Translations under genes and position numbers: made by a program | Origin: Alistipes sp. | Lineage (GTDB): Bacteria; Bacteroidota; Bacteroidia; Bacteroidales; Rikenellaceae | Assembly (NCBI GenBank): GCA_017463615.1 | Contig: JAFTOU010000027.1 | Location: 230,062-294,061 of the forward strand | DNA: 64,000 nucleotides | Direction: 5' to 3' | Shown here: positions 1 to 9,024 of the stretch, piece after piece | Numbering within the stretch: position 1 is the stretch's first letter | Layout: each line of letters starts with the position of its first letter | Notes under the pieces: model-generated | What the model saw: the letters and a program-made list of their open reading frames with translations, nothing else | What the model was told of the DNA's origin: nothing | Database searches by the model: none

Positions 1-1659
1 TGTAAAGTTAGATACGCATCCGTCTACAACGCAGTTGTCAAATGTTGAGAGGAAGCGTGCGCGTGCTGCCATACCACCGCAGAAGTGGCTAATAGCATCA
101 ACAGTAGCACCCTTAGCCAAGGTACACTTGTTGAACTTTGTGCCCGCTGCGTATGCCACAATACCGCCACAATTCTGTGAAGCCGACTTTGCAGCACCGC
201 TAAATGTCACGCCCTCCATTGTACAGCCATTCACATAGCCCGCAACACCACCGGCATTACTTACCTCATAGTCCTTGCTATCGGCAGGCTCAATAAACTT
301 GATTGTTGCTGTACCACTAACCACAGCATCAACATTGACATTCTCAAATGTGGTATCAAATGCCACACCCGCAAGCGCACCAACATTGATGTGCGAAGAT
401 ACGAACTCGCTATCCTTGATAGTAATGTTCTTCAGCGTAGCACCCTCGGTGTAGCCAAACAGACCACACGCCTGAGTTGCAGTGTTGTTAATAGCGACGC
501 CAGAAATAGTGTAGTTACCACCATCGTAAACGCCCTTAAATGGCTGTGTAGCAATATTCAGCGTCACTGCTGTTGCAGTATAGTCGGTGTTATCCACATA
601 GCTACCAATAGGAGCGATAGCGAGGCCCGACATATCAATATTTGCCACCTGACGGTAGTGCTTGTCGGCGTATGTTGCACTCTGAGCCGCATCGTTAATA
701 CGGGTAGAGAGCAGCTGCAGGTCGGCAGCAGTGCTAATCAGATATGGATTTGCAGCTGAGCCGTCGCCACCACCCCACTCGCCTGTAATCTCGCGGCGAG
801 AAGCGGCATTGTTCAGGCTGACATAGAGGTCGTAGTAGGTGTTACGAGCAAGCTGCTTATTATATACATAGGTATAGATAGCCTTGTCGGTCGTAACCTC
901 AATAGTTCCCTGATAGTCGCCCGGTGCAAGTACCATATAGAGCGCCTGAGCCTCAGTCTTAGATGCGCCAACGGTATATGGAGCCGCCAAAGTGGTGGTT
1001 ACATTGCTGTAGTTGCCACCAGTGAGCACCAGAGCGTCTGCATCTCCTGATGCAAGGTCTACAGCAAACTCGCCCGCAACAGTACCTGAGGTGGTATAGC
1101 TAACAGAGCGCACAAGTTCACCAGCGTAAGCATCTGAGCCATAAACCTTTACCTGTAACAGCGACGCCATTGGACGCATAGTCACCTGCGGAGTAAGCTC
1201 GCTACCCAGAGTCTGCGGATAGCCAATCATCGGCATATTTACCACATTGAAAACAGCCGCCTCAGACTGACTCTGCGCCTGCGGAATAGTGAGCGACACC
1301 TGCGATATGCCCTTAGCGTCATTTGCACCACTATGTGGGAAGTAGACGAACATCTTATCGCCCGCCACAAAGTCCTTTGTCGTAGTTGAACAGATACCAC
1401 GACCGTCCTGCAGAGCCACTACAGCCTCGGCATTTACGGTTGGGAGGGTAGAGTCGATATAGACACCCAGAACCTCCTCGCCATTGCCCTGCCAAGCATA
1501 GAGGCCATCGTTAAAGAGAATACGGGTATCCTCGTCCAAATCAACATAGAAGCTCAACTGCTTGGATACAAGGGCGCTATCCTCAACAGCATCCCTCTGA
1601 CAAGAATTTAATCCTAAAACTGTAGCAATAGCCACAATAATAACAAACAATCTCTTCAT
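1..1659 (-). CDS. GLUG-type surface lipoprotein, truncated at the left window edge
   Basis: The frame is open from the ATG at 1659 to base 1 (553 codons), so the 3' end lies outside the window. The N-terminus is a lipoprotein signal (MKRLFVIIVAIATVLGLNSC) with the lipid-accepting Cys at residue 20. The first ~280 residues resemble the fimbrillin-like β-sandwich region of Bacteroidales surface proteins. After it come GLUG-type repeats with motifs such as FKGVYDGGNYTISG, GLFGY and GGIVAY, which usually form a β-helix. A small ORF ends 11 bases upstream and the only visible promoter lies ahead of that ORF, so the two are probably co-transcribed. Surface display or adhesion is the likely role, inferred from the family only. 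Confidence 0.85.
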   Translation of the reverse strand, partial: MKRLFVIIVAIATVLGLNSCQRDAVEDSALVSKQLSFYVDLDEDTRILFNDGLYAWQGNGEEVLGVYIDSTLPTVNAEAVVALQDGRGICSTTTKDFVAGDKMFVYFPHSGANDAKGISQVSLTIPQAQSQSEAAVFNVVNMPMIGYPQTLGSELTPQVTMRPMASLLQVKVYGSDAYAGELVRSVSYTTSGTVAGEFAVDLASGDADALVLTGGNYSNVTTTLAAPYTVGASKTEAQALYMVLAPGDYQGTIEVTTDKAIYTYVYNKQLARNTYYDLYVSLNNAASRREITGEWGGGDGSAANPYLISTAADLQLLSTRINDAAQSATYADKHYRQVANIDMSGLAIAPIGSYVDNTDYTATAVTLNIATQPFKGVYDGGNYTISGVAINNTATQACGLFGYTEGATLKNITIKDSEFVSSHINVGALAGVAFDTTFENVNVDAVVSGTATIKFIEPADSKDYEVSNAGGVAGYVNGCTMEGVTFSGAAKSASQNCGGIVAYAAGTKFNKCTLAKGATVDAISHFCGGMAARARFLSTFDNCVVDGCVSNFT

Positions 1660-1670
1660 AGCTGTAATTT

Positions 1671-1802
1671 TTAGAGGTTATCTTCCCCGCCATAATCGGG
1701 CTGTTCAAAGTTACCATCCGAGAGTGCAAAACCCCTCTCCAAAGATACTGCAAGCTGCCTAAGCTGCGGCGCAGTGTAGATTTCAAGATACTTTCTGTCC
1801 AT
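1671..1802 (-). CDS. Small ORF A, 43 aa, paralogue of the ORFs at 16179 and 19605
   Basis: This 43-codon ORF begins MDRKYLEIYTAPQLR and contains SLERGFALS and a C-terminal acidic GGED segment. It shares the pattern Y-x-x-P-(Q/E)-L-R, then E-x-GFA-x-S, then an aromatic-acidic tail with two other small ORFs in this window. Each of the three lies 11-24 bases upstream of a GLUG-type lipoprotein gene. A -33/-7 promoter lies just upstream (1834-1864). No signal peptide or membrane segment is visible. I know of no named family for it. It could be a co-expressed small protein, a leader peptide coupling translation to the lipoprotein, or a precursor peptide. Conservation across three loci argues that it is translated. 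Confidence 0.75.
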   Translation of the reverse strand: MDRKYLEIYTAPQLRQLAVSLERGFALSDGNFEQPDYGGEDNL

Positions 1803-1833
1803 ATAAGTTTAGTTTTTAGGTATTTACTGAGTC

Positions 1834-1864
1834 CAAAGTTATAAATTTTCTTCGGAAAAAGCAA
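1834..1864 (-). promoter_or_regulatory. Bacteroidetes-type promoter for small ORF A and the lipoprotein
   Basis: The minus strand reads TAACTTTG at 1834-1841, matching the -7 consensus TAnnTTTG. A TTG at 1862-1864 lies 20 bases upstream as the -33 element. The leader to the ATG at 1802 is about 30 bases. Confidence 0.7.
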
Positions 1865-1900
1865 GGGATGGCTTTTGGCTATCAGCTTTTTAGAGGTATT

Positions 1901-2009
1901 TTATTAAAGGTCATTAAAGAGAATTAAGGGTTACTAATGGTCGCGTTCCGCGACGCTACGCCGTACGAAATTTGCGCAACCCTTAATAACCCTTAATAGC
2001 CTTTAATAT
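1901..2009. repeat. Module C intergenic inverted repeat, copy 1
   Basis: AT-rich arms made of ATTAA/GGGTT units (left) and AACCC/TTAAT units (right) flank a conserved GC-rich core that includes GGGTTACTAATGGTCGC and GCGACGCTACG. The second copy is at 30368-30484. Both copies are preceded by a family-B-like arm (agctttttagagg) and followed, after a GCCACGGC segment, by a family A element. The gap 1803-2215 holds only this, the promoter and family A copy 1. Confidence 0.75.
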
Positions 2010-2084
2010 ACAGCCACGGCTTATTCCGTCGCTCATTATTTGCACGATTTTATAGTCAGAGTGGTGCCAATAAGCAATACCCAA

Positions 2085-2210
2085 TTTGACGTCAGAACGC
2101 GGTAGATACAACGCTCGGCACAAAAAACAGCGAAGGGCTGTACTAAGTCGTACTGCCCTTTGCTGTTTATTTGTGTTAGCGGAAGTAGGTATCCGCGTTA
2201 TCACGTCAAA
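2085..2210. repeat. Family A structured repeat, copy 1
   Basis: The outer arms TTTGACGT and ACGTCAAA form inverted termini. The inner hairpin at 2125-2168 pairs AAACAGCGAAGGGC with GCCCTTTGCTGTTT around the loop GTAC-TAAGTC-GTAC. One left-arm G faces a right-arm T, a G·U wobble in plus-strand RNA. The element ends five bases from the secDF stop codon. An extra degenerate left arm lies near 2048-2062. Five more copies in the window share the loop and architecture but have different stem sequences. Confidence 0.85.
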
Positions 2211-2215
2211 TTGAC

Positions 2216-5158
2216 TTATTGCTTAGACTTTGCGGGGAGCAAATCATACGCCAACGGCGTCGCAATAAAGAGGGTTGAATATGTACCAACGATAACACCG
2301 ATGAGCAGTGCGAATACGAAACCACGGATAGTTGTACCACCGAAGATAAAGATTGCAAGCAGGGTTACCAGGGTAGTACCTGAGGTATTGAGGGTACGAG
2401 ACAATGTAGAGCAAAGTGCATTGTTCAAGTTCTCACGAGCGTTACGCTTAGGGAAGAGAACATTGTACTCACGAATACGGTCAAAGACAACCACTGTATC
2501 GTTGATAGAGTAACCGATGATAGTCAGAATTGCTGCGATGAATGCCTGGTCAATCTCAAGACTGAATGGCATAAAGGTGTAGCAGAGTGAGTAGAGACCG
2601 ATAACGAAGAACACATCGTGTGCAAGACCCACGGTAGCACCTGTAGCCCACTGCCACTTCTTGAATCGGAATGCGATATAGAGACCGATAGCAATCAGTG
2701 AGAAGAATACAGCGAAGAATGCGCCAGTAGTCATATCCTTAGCCACTGCAGGACCAATCTTATCTGCAGAGATAATACCGTTCATATCCTCCTGAGTATT
2801 CTTGAACGCATCCATAGAGATGTCGTAGCTATAGAGTGGCTTGAGAGCCTTGTAAATCAGCTTCTCAACCTCCTCAGTAGTAGCCTCAGAGGTATCGTCG
2901 TGCTTGTACTGAGTAACGATACGCATGTGGTTCTTGTCACCATACTGCTTAACCTCAAATGAAGCGTTTGCAGCATCCTCAGCGTCAGCGAAGACCTCAG
3001 AGAGCTGTGCACGAACCTGCTCAGCAGTAACCTCCTGGTCAAAGCGAACTACGAAGGTACGACCACCGGTAAACTCTACGCCGAGGTTAAGACCCTGAAC
3101 GAACAGAGAGATAACAGATGCGAGGATTACAGCGCCAGAAGCCAGGTAAGCAATCTTACGCTTGCCGATGATGTCAAACTTGAAGTCTGCAAGCCAGTTC
3201 TCAGACCAGCTACGAGAGAATGATACGGTGCCACGCTTCTCCAGTACCCACTCAATAAGCATACGAGTAACGAATACTGCGCAGAAGAATGAGGTGATGA
3301 TACCGATAATCAGAGTAGTTGCGAAGCCCTGTACTGGACCATTACCGAAGATGTAGAGAACAACACCGGTGATGATGGTAGTAAGGTTACCGTCGATAAT
3401 TGCTGAGTATGCGTTAGAGAAACCATCCTTGATAGCGGCAGCAAGACCCTTGCCTGCACGAAGCTCCTCCTTGATACGCTCAAAGATAATAACGTTAGCA
3501 TCCACCGCCATACCCATGGTAAGCACGATACCCGCGATACCTGGCAGGGTAAGAACTGCACCGAATGAAACGAGCACACCCATAAGCAGGAATACATTGA
3601 CAATCAGCGCTGCAGCTGACAACCAACCACCTGTCTTATAGAACAGACCCATATAGAGCAGTACCAGAACGAATGCGATAACGAATGAGAGCAGACCAGA
3701 GTTGATAGACTCCTGACCCAGTGATGGACCTACTACGGTATCCTGGATGATGCGTGCTGGAGCTGGAACCTTACCAGACTTAAGAACATTTGCAAGGTCC
3801 TGAGCCTCCTGGATAGTGAAGTTACCAGTAATAGATGAGTTACCACCCTCAATCTTGTTGCGAACAACAGGAGCAGAGTATACATAACCATCCAGAACGA
3901 TAGCGATGCACTTGTTGATATTATCAGCGGTAAGCTGTGCCCACTCGGTAATACCGTTAGAGTTCATTGACATAGATACCTCAGCATCTGCACCAGTCTG
4001 TGCGTATGTAGCACGAGCGTCAGAGATTACGCCACCATCCAGTGGAGCCTTACCATCGGCACGCTCAACCTTGATAGCATAGAGGCAGAGGCGGTTGTCA
4101 AACATAGGCTCGCCCTTGATACCCCACTTGAATGCAACATCTGCAGGGAAGCAGTCGCGAACCTCTGGCAGAGCCAGATACTTGTTGATAGTAGCAACAT
4201 CGGCTGCAACAGCTGCACCGATAACTGCGCCACCAGCATAGTCTGGGCTGAGAAGTGCCAGGAGTGGATTCTGCTCGCGAGAGAAGCGGCTCTCAGCACC
4301 CTCCTCTGCAGTAGCAGCAACCTCAGCAGCGAGCTCTGACTGAGCAGTCTCAGCTACAGCCTCGTCTGTTGCCAATGACTTTACAACAGCATCAGCACGA
4401 AGCAGCGATGGAAGCAGCTCAGCGCCATTGTATGTTGTCCAGAACTCAAGCGATGCAGTACCCTGGAGGAGCTTACGAACACGCTCAGGCTCCTTGATAC
4501 CTGGAAGCTCTACCAGAATACGGTTAGAGTTTGGCAGGCGCTGGATATTTGGCTGCATAACGCCGAAGTGGTCAATACGGCTACGGATGATGTTGAATGA
4601 AGCAGAGATAGCAGCCTCAGTCTCCTCGCGAAGGACCTTAACTACCTCAGCATCAGACATTCCAGGCTGGATATCCTTGCGGTCTGGGCTAAGGAAAATA
4701 TCTACCAGCTTACCACCGTTGCCACCCTCAGCATAAGCCTCTGCGAAGGTGCCGATGTAGTCGCCAGTACCCTCCTTAAGAGCCTGTGCAGCCTTCTCCA
4801 TAGCGGCGATGAATGCAGGATCGTTCTTGCTATCGCCAGCCAGTGACTTAACCACATCCTCAACCTGAATCTCGAGCATTACGTTCATACCGCCCTTCAG
4901 GTCAAGACCCAAGTTAATCTCCTTCTCCTTGCACTGCTTGTATGTAAACTGTGCAAGACCAATGTTGTAAACCACCTTGTTCTGAATAGAATCGAGGTAG
5001 TACTGCTCCATTGCAACCTGCTCCTCTGCAGGGAAAGCTGCAGCGTACTCTACAGCATCCTTCTCTACGCTACGAGTCTTGAGCGAGAATGTCAGCTGAT
5101 AGAGACACGCCAGCGAAAGCAGGATTGCAATCAATTTGATAAAACCTTTACTTTGCAT
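2216..5158 (-). CDS. secDF: Protein translocase subunit SecDF (fused SecD-SecF)
   Basis: This 980-residue membrane protein uses the proton-motive force to assist Sec-dependent export at the periplasmic face. The fused form is usual in Bacteroidetes. An N-terminal membrane segment is followed by the SecD signature LGLDLKGG at residues 83-90, the P1 head, and a six-helix RND block containing GMAVDANVIIFERIKEE. The SecF half begins with LGVEFTGG near residue 690 and carries the equivalent NDTVVVFDRIREYN motif. It has its own promoter (5230-5259). Family A copy 1 lies directly behind the stop codon. Length matches the family. Confidence 0.97.
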   Translation of the reverse strand: MQSKGFIKLIAILLSLACLYQLTFSLKTRSVEKDAVEYAAAFPAEEQVAMEQYYLDSIQNKVVYNIGLAQFTYKQCKEKEINLGLDLKGGMNVMLEIQVEDVVKSLAGDSKNDPAFIAAMEKAAQALKEGTGDYIGTFAEAYAEGGNGGKLVDIFLSPDRKDIQPGMSDAEVVKVLREETEAAISASFNIIRSRIDHFGVMQPNIQRLPNSNRILVELPGIKEPERVRKLLQGTASLEFWTTYNGAELLPSLLRADAVVKSLATDEAVAETAQSELAAEVAATAEEGAESRFSREQNPLLALLSPDYAGGAVIGAAVAADVATINKYLALPEVRDCFPADVAFKWGIKGEPMFDNRLCLYAIKVERADGKAPLDGGVISDARATYAQTGADAEVSMSMNSNGITEWAQLTADNINKCIAIVLDGYVYSAPVVRNKIEGGNSSITGNFTIQEAQDLANVLKSGKVPAPARIIQDTVVGPSLGQESINSGLLSFVIAFVLVLLYMGLFYKTGGWLSAAALIVNVFLLMGVLVSFGAVLTLPGIAGIVLTMGMAVDANVIIFERIKEELRAGKGLAAAIKDGFSNAYSAIIDGNLTTIITGVVLYIFGNGPVQGFATTLIIGIITSFFCAVFVTRMLIEWVLEKRGTVSFSRSWSENWLADFKFDIIGKRKIAYLASGAVILASVISLFVQGLNLGVEFTGGRTFVVRFDQEVTAEQVRAQLSEVFADAEDAANASFEVKQYGDKNHMRIVTQYKHDDTSEATTEEVEKLIYKALKPLYSYDISMDAFKNTQEDMNGIISADKIGPAVAKDMTTGAFFAVFFSLIAIGLYIAFRFKKWQWATGATVGLAHDVFFVIGLYSLCYTFMPFSLEIDQAFIAAILTIIGYSINDTVVVFDRIREYNVLFPKRNARENLNNALCSTLSRTLNTSGTTLVTLLAIFIFGGTTIRGFVFALLIGVIVGTYSTLFIATPLAYDLLPAKSKQ

Positions 5159-5229
5159 TTGAGTTAAAAATTAAAATTATTTGTTTTTGTTCTCTTTCGT
5201 TTTGTTTCGTTACTATACACAAAAGCACG

Positions 5230-5259
5230 CAAAGATAATAAAAATTTTTCAATTCACAA
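5230..5259 (-). promoter_or_regulatory. Promoter of secDF
   Basis: The minus strand reads TATCTTTG at 5230-5237 (-7) and TTG at 5257-5259 (-33), with 19 bases between. The leader to the ATG at 5158 is about 65 bases. Confidence 0.75.
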
Positions 5260-5310
5260 TCTTCCGCGCGCTAATTTCAACAATATAGCATAAAAAGCCC
5301 CTATTTATTG

Positions 5311-5553
5311 GGCTATTGGCCATTTGCCATTGGCTCGTCTACGACGACCCTTCCTCCTCGCGGCTCGGCATAGTGAGCAGGCTCCCTCTGCTCTCGCTCC
5401 GCAGCGTCGGTTAGCTATTGGCTATATCAAGGTATCGCTACGCGATAGTGTTTAGGGGTGCAGTTTGTACTGCTGGTTTTTGTAGCGCCCTATAAACACT
5501 GTCGACTTGCCGACACCGCTAAAAAGCCAATGGCTAATAGCTAACGGCTAATG
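5311..5553. repeat. Family B nested inverted repeat, copy 1 (complete)
   Basis: The outer arms consist of iterated GGCTATTGGC-type units on the left and GCCAATGGCTAATAGC-type units on the right. Inside are a left sub-hairpin, GGTATCGCTACGCGATA followed by GTGTTTAGGGGTGC, and a right counterpart, TAAACACTGTCGACTTGCCGACACC. An 84-bp module (5332-5415) that also occurs in copies 2 and 3 sits in the left half. Family A copy 2 follows. The gap 5159-5683 is otherwise only the secDF leader and promoter. Confidence 0.8.
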
Positions 5554-5584
5554 TCCATTTTGGCGCGCTATCACGCTAAAATAA

Positions 5585-5707
5585 TTTGTCGTCAAAATGC
5601 GGTAGTAGGCGCGCATCGTGAAATATCCCCGGATGGGTTGTACTTGAGCGTACTACCCATTCGGGGATATGAGGGATGTGCGGCTAATGCCGTATTTTCA
5701 CGGCAAA
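5585..5707. repeat. Family A structured repeat, copy 2, overlapping the P-ATPase 3' end
   Basis: The outer arms are TTTGTCGTCAAAAT and ATTTTCACGGCAAA. The inner hairpin at 5623-5670 pairs ATATCCCCGGATGGGT with ACCCATTCGGGGATAT around GTAC-TTGAGC-GTAC, with one G·U. The right arm runs through the ATPase stop codon (5684-5686) and encodes its last residues, so this repeat supplies the natural C-terminus. Confidence 0.85.
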
Positions 5708-8700
5708 TAACCTGAATAGGTCGGGGATAATAAGTACTGGTGAGGTCAGTAGCAACAACCATCCCCAATCCTCGGCGGAGAGAGGTGTGACATTGAAGAA
5801 CTCGCCAGCGAAGGATACGATAGCCACCTGGCCGAGCAGGATGATGAGCAGAATCCAGATGAAGCCTGAGCTATAAGAGGCGGTTACCGCCTTACGGTTG
5901 CGGAACAGGTCTACAATGTCAAGTATCAGGCTACGGTTTGTGCGGAAGTACTTGGCATTAAACAAGTTCCAGAACTGCAGCAGCACGAATGTAGAGAAGA
6001 ATACGCCCAGGTCGTGGCCGCTCATACTCTTAGTATTTGCGACATCAAATAGACCCGTAAACATCATCTTGATACTCTCCACACTCAGCAGTTGGGCTAC
6101 GCTATCCACGCTAACATGGCGCAGCAGCTGCCACAGAGCCGAGAGGAAGACAAAGAAGAAGAGCCCTGTGCCCACAATGCGCTTCATCATCGCGATATTG
6201 ATAATATGACTCTTAGGACTACGCGGAGCCTCGTTTAGCACACCCTTATCTGGTGGCAGCGACGAGAGCGCCATAGCGGCGAAGGTATCCATAATAAGGT
6301 TTACCCAGAGCATCTGAGTAACAGTAAGTGGCGACTCAAGTCCCAAAAATGCACCCAGCAACACTACAAGGCAGGCGCAGAGGTTGATAGTCATCTGGAA
6401 GATGATAAATCGGCGGATATTGAGGTATAGCGAGCGACCCCACATAATCGCCTTATTGATGCTTGAGAATGAGTTGTCAATAATGGTTATATCGCTCGCC
6501 TCCTTAGCCCTTGATGTGCCGTCGCCCATACTCAGACCCACCTGCGCCTTGCTGAGCGCTGGGGCATCATTCGTACCGTCGCCCGTAACGGCCACCACCT
6601 CGCCCACCTGCTGGAGCAGGGTCACAAGGCGCGCCTTATCATCGGGGCGTGCACGGGAGATAATCTTGAAGTTAGGGTCGGCAACAAGCGCCAGAGCCTC
6701 AGCGTCCGACATAGCTGCAAACTGCGGTCCCGTAACGCTCTGCGGAGCCTCGTCAGCAGTCAGCAGACCTATCTGGCGACCAATCTCGTTTGCTGTTCCA
6801 GGGGTGTCGCCCGTAACGATAATAACGCGCACCTTTGCCCTATTTCGGCAGGTATCTATAGCCTCCAGCACATCCTCGCGAACAGGGTCGGCAATACCCA
6901 CCACGCCAACAAATATCAGCGGGCTATCCTCGTCCCCCACAACCTGATAGGCAAAGCCGAGGGTACGCATAGCCTTGTTCTGATATGCCGTAAGGGTCTG
7001 AAGCACAGAGCCTTTATCTACACCCGCAGCAATAGTGTCGCACATCTCAAGCAGTATCTCCGGAGCACCCTTTATCAGTCGCAGCGTGCGCTTATCCTCT
7101 GCTACGACGACCGTCTCCATAGACTTTGTCTCGGTAGAGAATGGACGCTGGCTTACAAGGGTCACCTTGCGGCGCAGTACGGCGTAGTCCTCGCCCTGCC
7201 CCTTGAGCCACTTGAGCAGCGCACCCTCCGTAGGGTTACCAATCACGCGAGTGACGCCATCGCTCTCTACGGCCAACTCGGCAGTAGAGTTTACGGCGAC
7301 ATTGAGCTTGATAATATCCTCCGCATCCTCGCCATAGAGGTCGGATGCCATCACTACCATCTGATTCTTTGTCAGCGTACCGGTCTTGTCGGTGCAGATA
7401 ACCGTCGTAGCGCCCATGGTCTCGCAAGCGTGGAGCTTACGCACTAAGTTGTTAGCCTTGAGCATCTTACGCATACTAAGCGCAAGGCTCACGGTAACAC
7501 TCATAGGCAGACCCTCAGGCACAGCTACGACAATGAGCGTCACGGCAATCATCACCGACGAGAGCATAAACTCCGCAAAGCCGAGCCAGTCAAACTGACC
7601 CTCTACGGCATGACCCTCGCCAACGAAGTAGACTATCGTTCTACCCACAAGGATAAGGGCGGCGATGATAAAGCTCGCCTTGGATATAAGACCTCCCAGC
7701 TGGTCAAGCTGCTGGTTGAGTGGGGTCTCCACATCACTACCCTCGCGAGTCAGAGCCACACCGCGACCCTCCTCCGTATCGTCACCCACAGCGGTTACGC
7801 AGTAGTAGCAGTTACCCTCAATAATCATCGCGCCACGCAGCAGGAAGTCCGAGTCGTAGGTTGCATCGGGGTCGCTATCCTCGGGGTTGGCACTCTTGTT
7901 GGCATACACCTCGCCCGTAAACTTGGACTCATCCACCTTGAGTGAGTTGGAGAATAGCAGACGGCCATCGGCAGGCACCTCGTCGCCACTCTCAAGGTAG
8001 ACAATATCGCCCACGACGACATTCTGCTTCTTAACCTTGAATGGGCGAACTACCATAACCACTGGCGACTTGCTCGTATCCGACTGCGGCACAGCGCCCT
8101 TACTTGCAGCTATAGATACCCGCTCCGCCTTGTCACCCTTGGCAATATCTCCAAAAAAGCCCTTCTCACAGAACACATTGTCGTGAGTAAGGGTGTCCGG
8201 CTGACAATCTATATCAGCCTTGTCGGCAGCAAAGGCTGCTGGCGAGACTACGCTGGCAGTAACGGCGACATTCAAACCCTCGTGCAGCTCAAGGTCTATC
8301 TCCTTGTCTACGCTCTCGTCTACCTTCTCGGAGGATAGCACAGAGGCGATGTTGGAGGCGGTCAAATCCTCGCTCTGCTTGTAGAGCACCAGCTCCACAG
8401 TGCGGTAGACAATTACCGGACGGTCGTCCTTGACCTTATTTAGAATCTCAAACTCCTTGTTTGCCTTAACCTCAAAAATAAAGGCGATGCCCGTTGCCAA
8501 AAGTAGAGCCACAAGTACACCACACGGCTCTAAAAGCATAGACATCCCCTTGCCCATCCATATAATCTCGTAGAGAGATATACCCACCGATAGCACAAAT
8601 ACAACCAGTAGGACGATGATAATCGGGTCCTTAAACTTCTCTATATACTGCCACCAGAGCGACCTCTTCTTCGGCGGCGTTATGATATTCTTACCCTCGC

Positions 8701-8764
8701 CACGCTGCACCTGCTCCGAGTTGAAAGCCAGCGCCTTGGCGAAAATCTGCTGCTTGTTCATCAT
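5684..8764 (-). CDS. Calcium-type P-type ATPase with a ~115-residue insertion
   Basis: This 1026-residue P-IIB-like cation ATPase probably exports Ca2+ from the cytoplasm. Visible motifs are the phosphorylation site DKTGTLT, the actuator loop FTGE, PEGLPM in membrane helix 4, TGD and GDGTNDAPAL. The actuator domain is interrupted between about residues 121 and 236 by an acidic, Ala/Ser-rich segment lacking in typical homologues, where PVIVYR would normally run into the VVVGDIV strand. I chose the start at 8764 because the -7 box at 8782-8789 lies downstream of the longer possible start at 8815. The C-terminus is encoded within family A copy 2. Confidence 0.92.
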   Translation of the reverse strand: MMNKQQIFAKALAFNSEQVQRGEGKNIITPPKKRSLWWQYIEKFKDPIIIVLLVVFVLSVGISLYEIIWMGKGMSMLLEPCGVLVALLLATGIAFIFEVKANKEFEILNKVKDDRPVIVYRTVELVLYKQSEDLTASNIASVLSSEKVDESVDKEIDLELHEGLNVAVTASVVSPAAFAADKADIDCQPDTLTHDNVFCEKGFFGDIAKGDKAERVSIAASKGAVPQSDTSKSPVVMVVRPFKVKKQNVVVGDIVYLESGDEVPADGRLLFSNSLKVDESKFTGEVYANKSANPEDSDPDATYDSDFLLRGAMIIEGNCYYCVTAVGDDTEEGRGVALTREGSDVETPLNQQLDQLGGLISKASFIIAALILVGRTIVYFVGEGHAVEGQFDWLGFAEFMLSSVMIAVTLIVVAVPEGLPMSVTVSLALSMRKMLKANNLVRKLHACETMGATTVICTDKTGTLTKNQMVVMASDLYGEDAEDIIKLNVAVNSTAELAVESDGVTRVIGNPTEGALLKWLKGQGEDYAVLRRKVTLVSQRPFSTETKSMETVVVAEDKRTLRLIKGAPEILLEMCDTIAAGVDKGSVLQTLTAYQNKAMRTLGFAYQVVGDEDSPLIFVGVVGIADPVREDVLEAIDTCRNRAKVRVIIVTGDTPGTANEIGRQIGLLTADEAPQSVTGPQFAAMSDAEALALVADPNFKIISRARPDDKARLVTLLQQVGEVVAVTGDGTNDAPALSKAQVGLSMGDGTSRAKEASDITIIDNSFSSINKAIMWGRSLYLNIRRFIIFQMTINLCACLVVLLGAFLGLESPLTVTQMLWVNLIMDTFAAMALSSLPPDKGVLNEAPRSPKSHIINIAMMKRIVGTGLFFFVFLSALWQLLRHVSVDSVAQLLSVESIKMMFTGLFDVANTKSMSGHDLGVFFSTFVLLQFWNLFNAKYFRTNRSLILDIVDLFRNRKAVTASYSSGFIWILLIILLGQVAIVSFAGEFFNVTPLSAEDWGWLLLLTSPVLIIPDLFRLFAVKIRH

Positions 8765-8781
8765 AGCAATTAAATTTTCCG

Positions 8782-8789
8782 CAAAGATA
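8782..8789 (-). promoter_or_regulatory. -7 box of the P-ATPase gene
   Basis: The minus strand reads TATCTTTG, 17 bases from the ATG at 8764. A TTTG-like -33 lies about 22 bases upstream. The box rules out the longer start codon at 8815. Confidence 0.65.
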
Positions 8790-8835
8790 ACACCAGCCAC
8801 AAACAAAACGGCCAAAAATCCAAACGTTTGGATTT

Positions 8836-9000
8836 TTAGCCGTTAGCCGTTAGCTATTGGCTGTTGGCTCGTCTACGACGACCCTTCCTCCTCGCGGCTC
8901 GGCAAAATGAGCAAGCTCCTTCTGCTCTCGCTCCGCAGCGTCGGTTAGCTTTTCAGCGGTATCGCCATAGGCGATGGTGTTTAGGGGTGCGGATTGCACC
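8836..9000. repeat. Family B repeat, copy 2 (left half only)
   Basis: This copy has the left arm (GCCGTTAGCCGTTAGC...), the 84-bp module at 8866-8949 and the left sub-hairpin GGTATCGCCATAGGCGATG followed by GTGTTTAGGGGTGC. The right half is absent and the sequence then enters the 3' end of the next gene. Confidence 0.7.
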
Positions 9001-9024
9001 GACGGCATAGACTGGAGCGGTTTA

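Noticed and set aside
1583-1864. 93-codon minus-strand ORF overlapping small ORF A and the lipoprotein start
   Set aside because: It starts upstream of the promoter -7 box and shares no similarity with the small-ORF family, which is in another frame.
1983-2204. Short ORFs inside family A, B and C repeats (also 8850-9137, 30535-30645 and 34250-34480)
   Set aside because: They are made of repeat sequence, differ between copies, and are not conserved as proteins.
8765-8815. 17-residue N-terminal extension of the P-ATPase
   Set aside because: The -7 box lies inside it, so the longer start would not be transcribed from this promoter.
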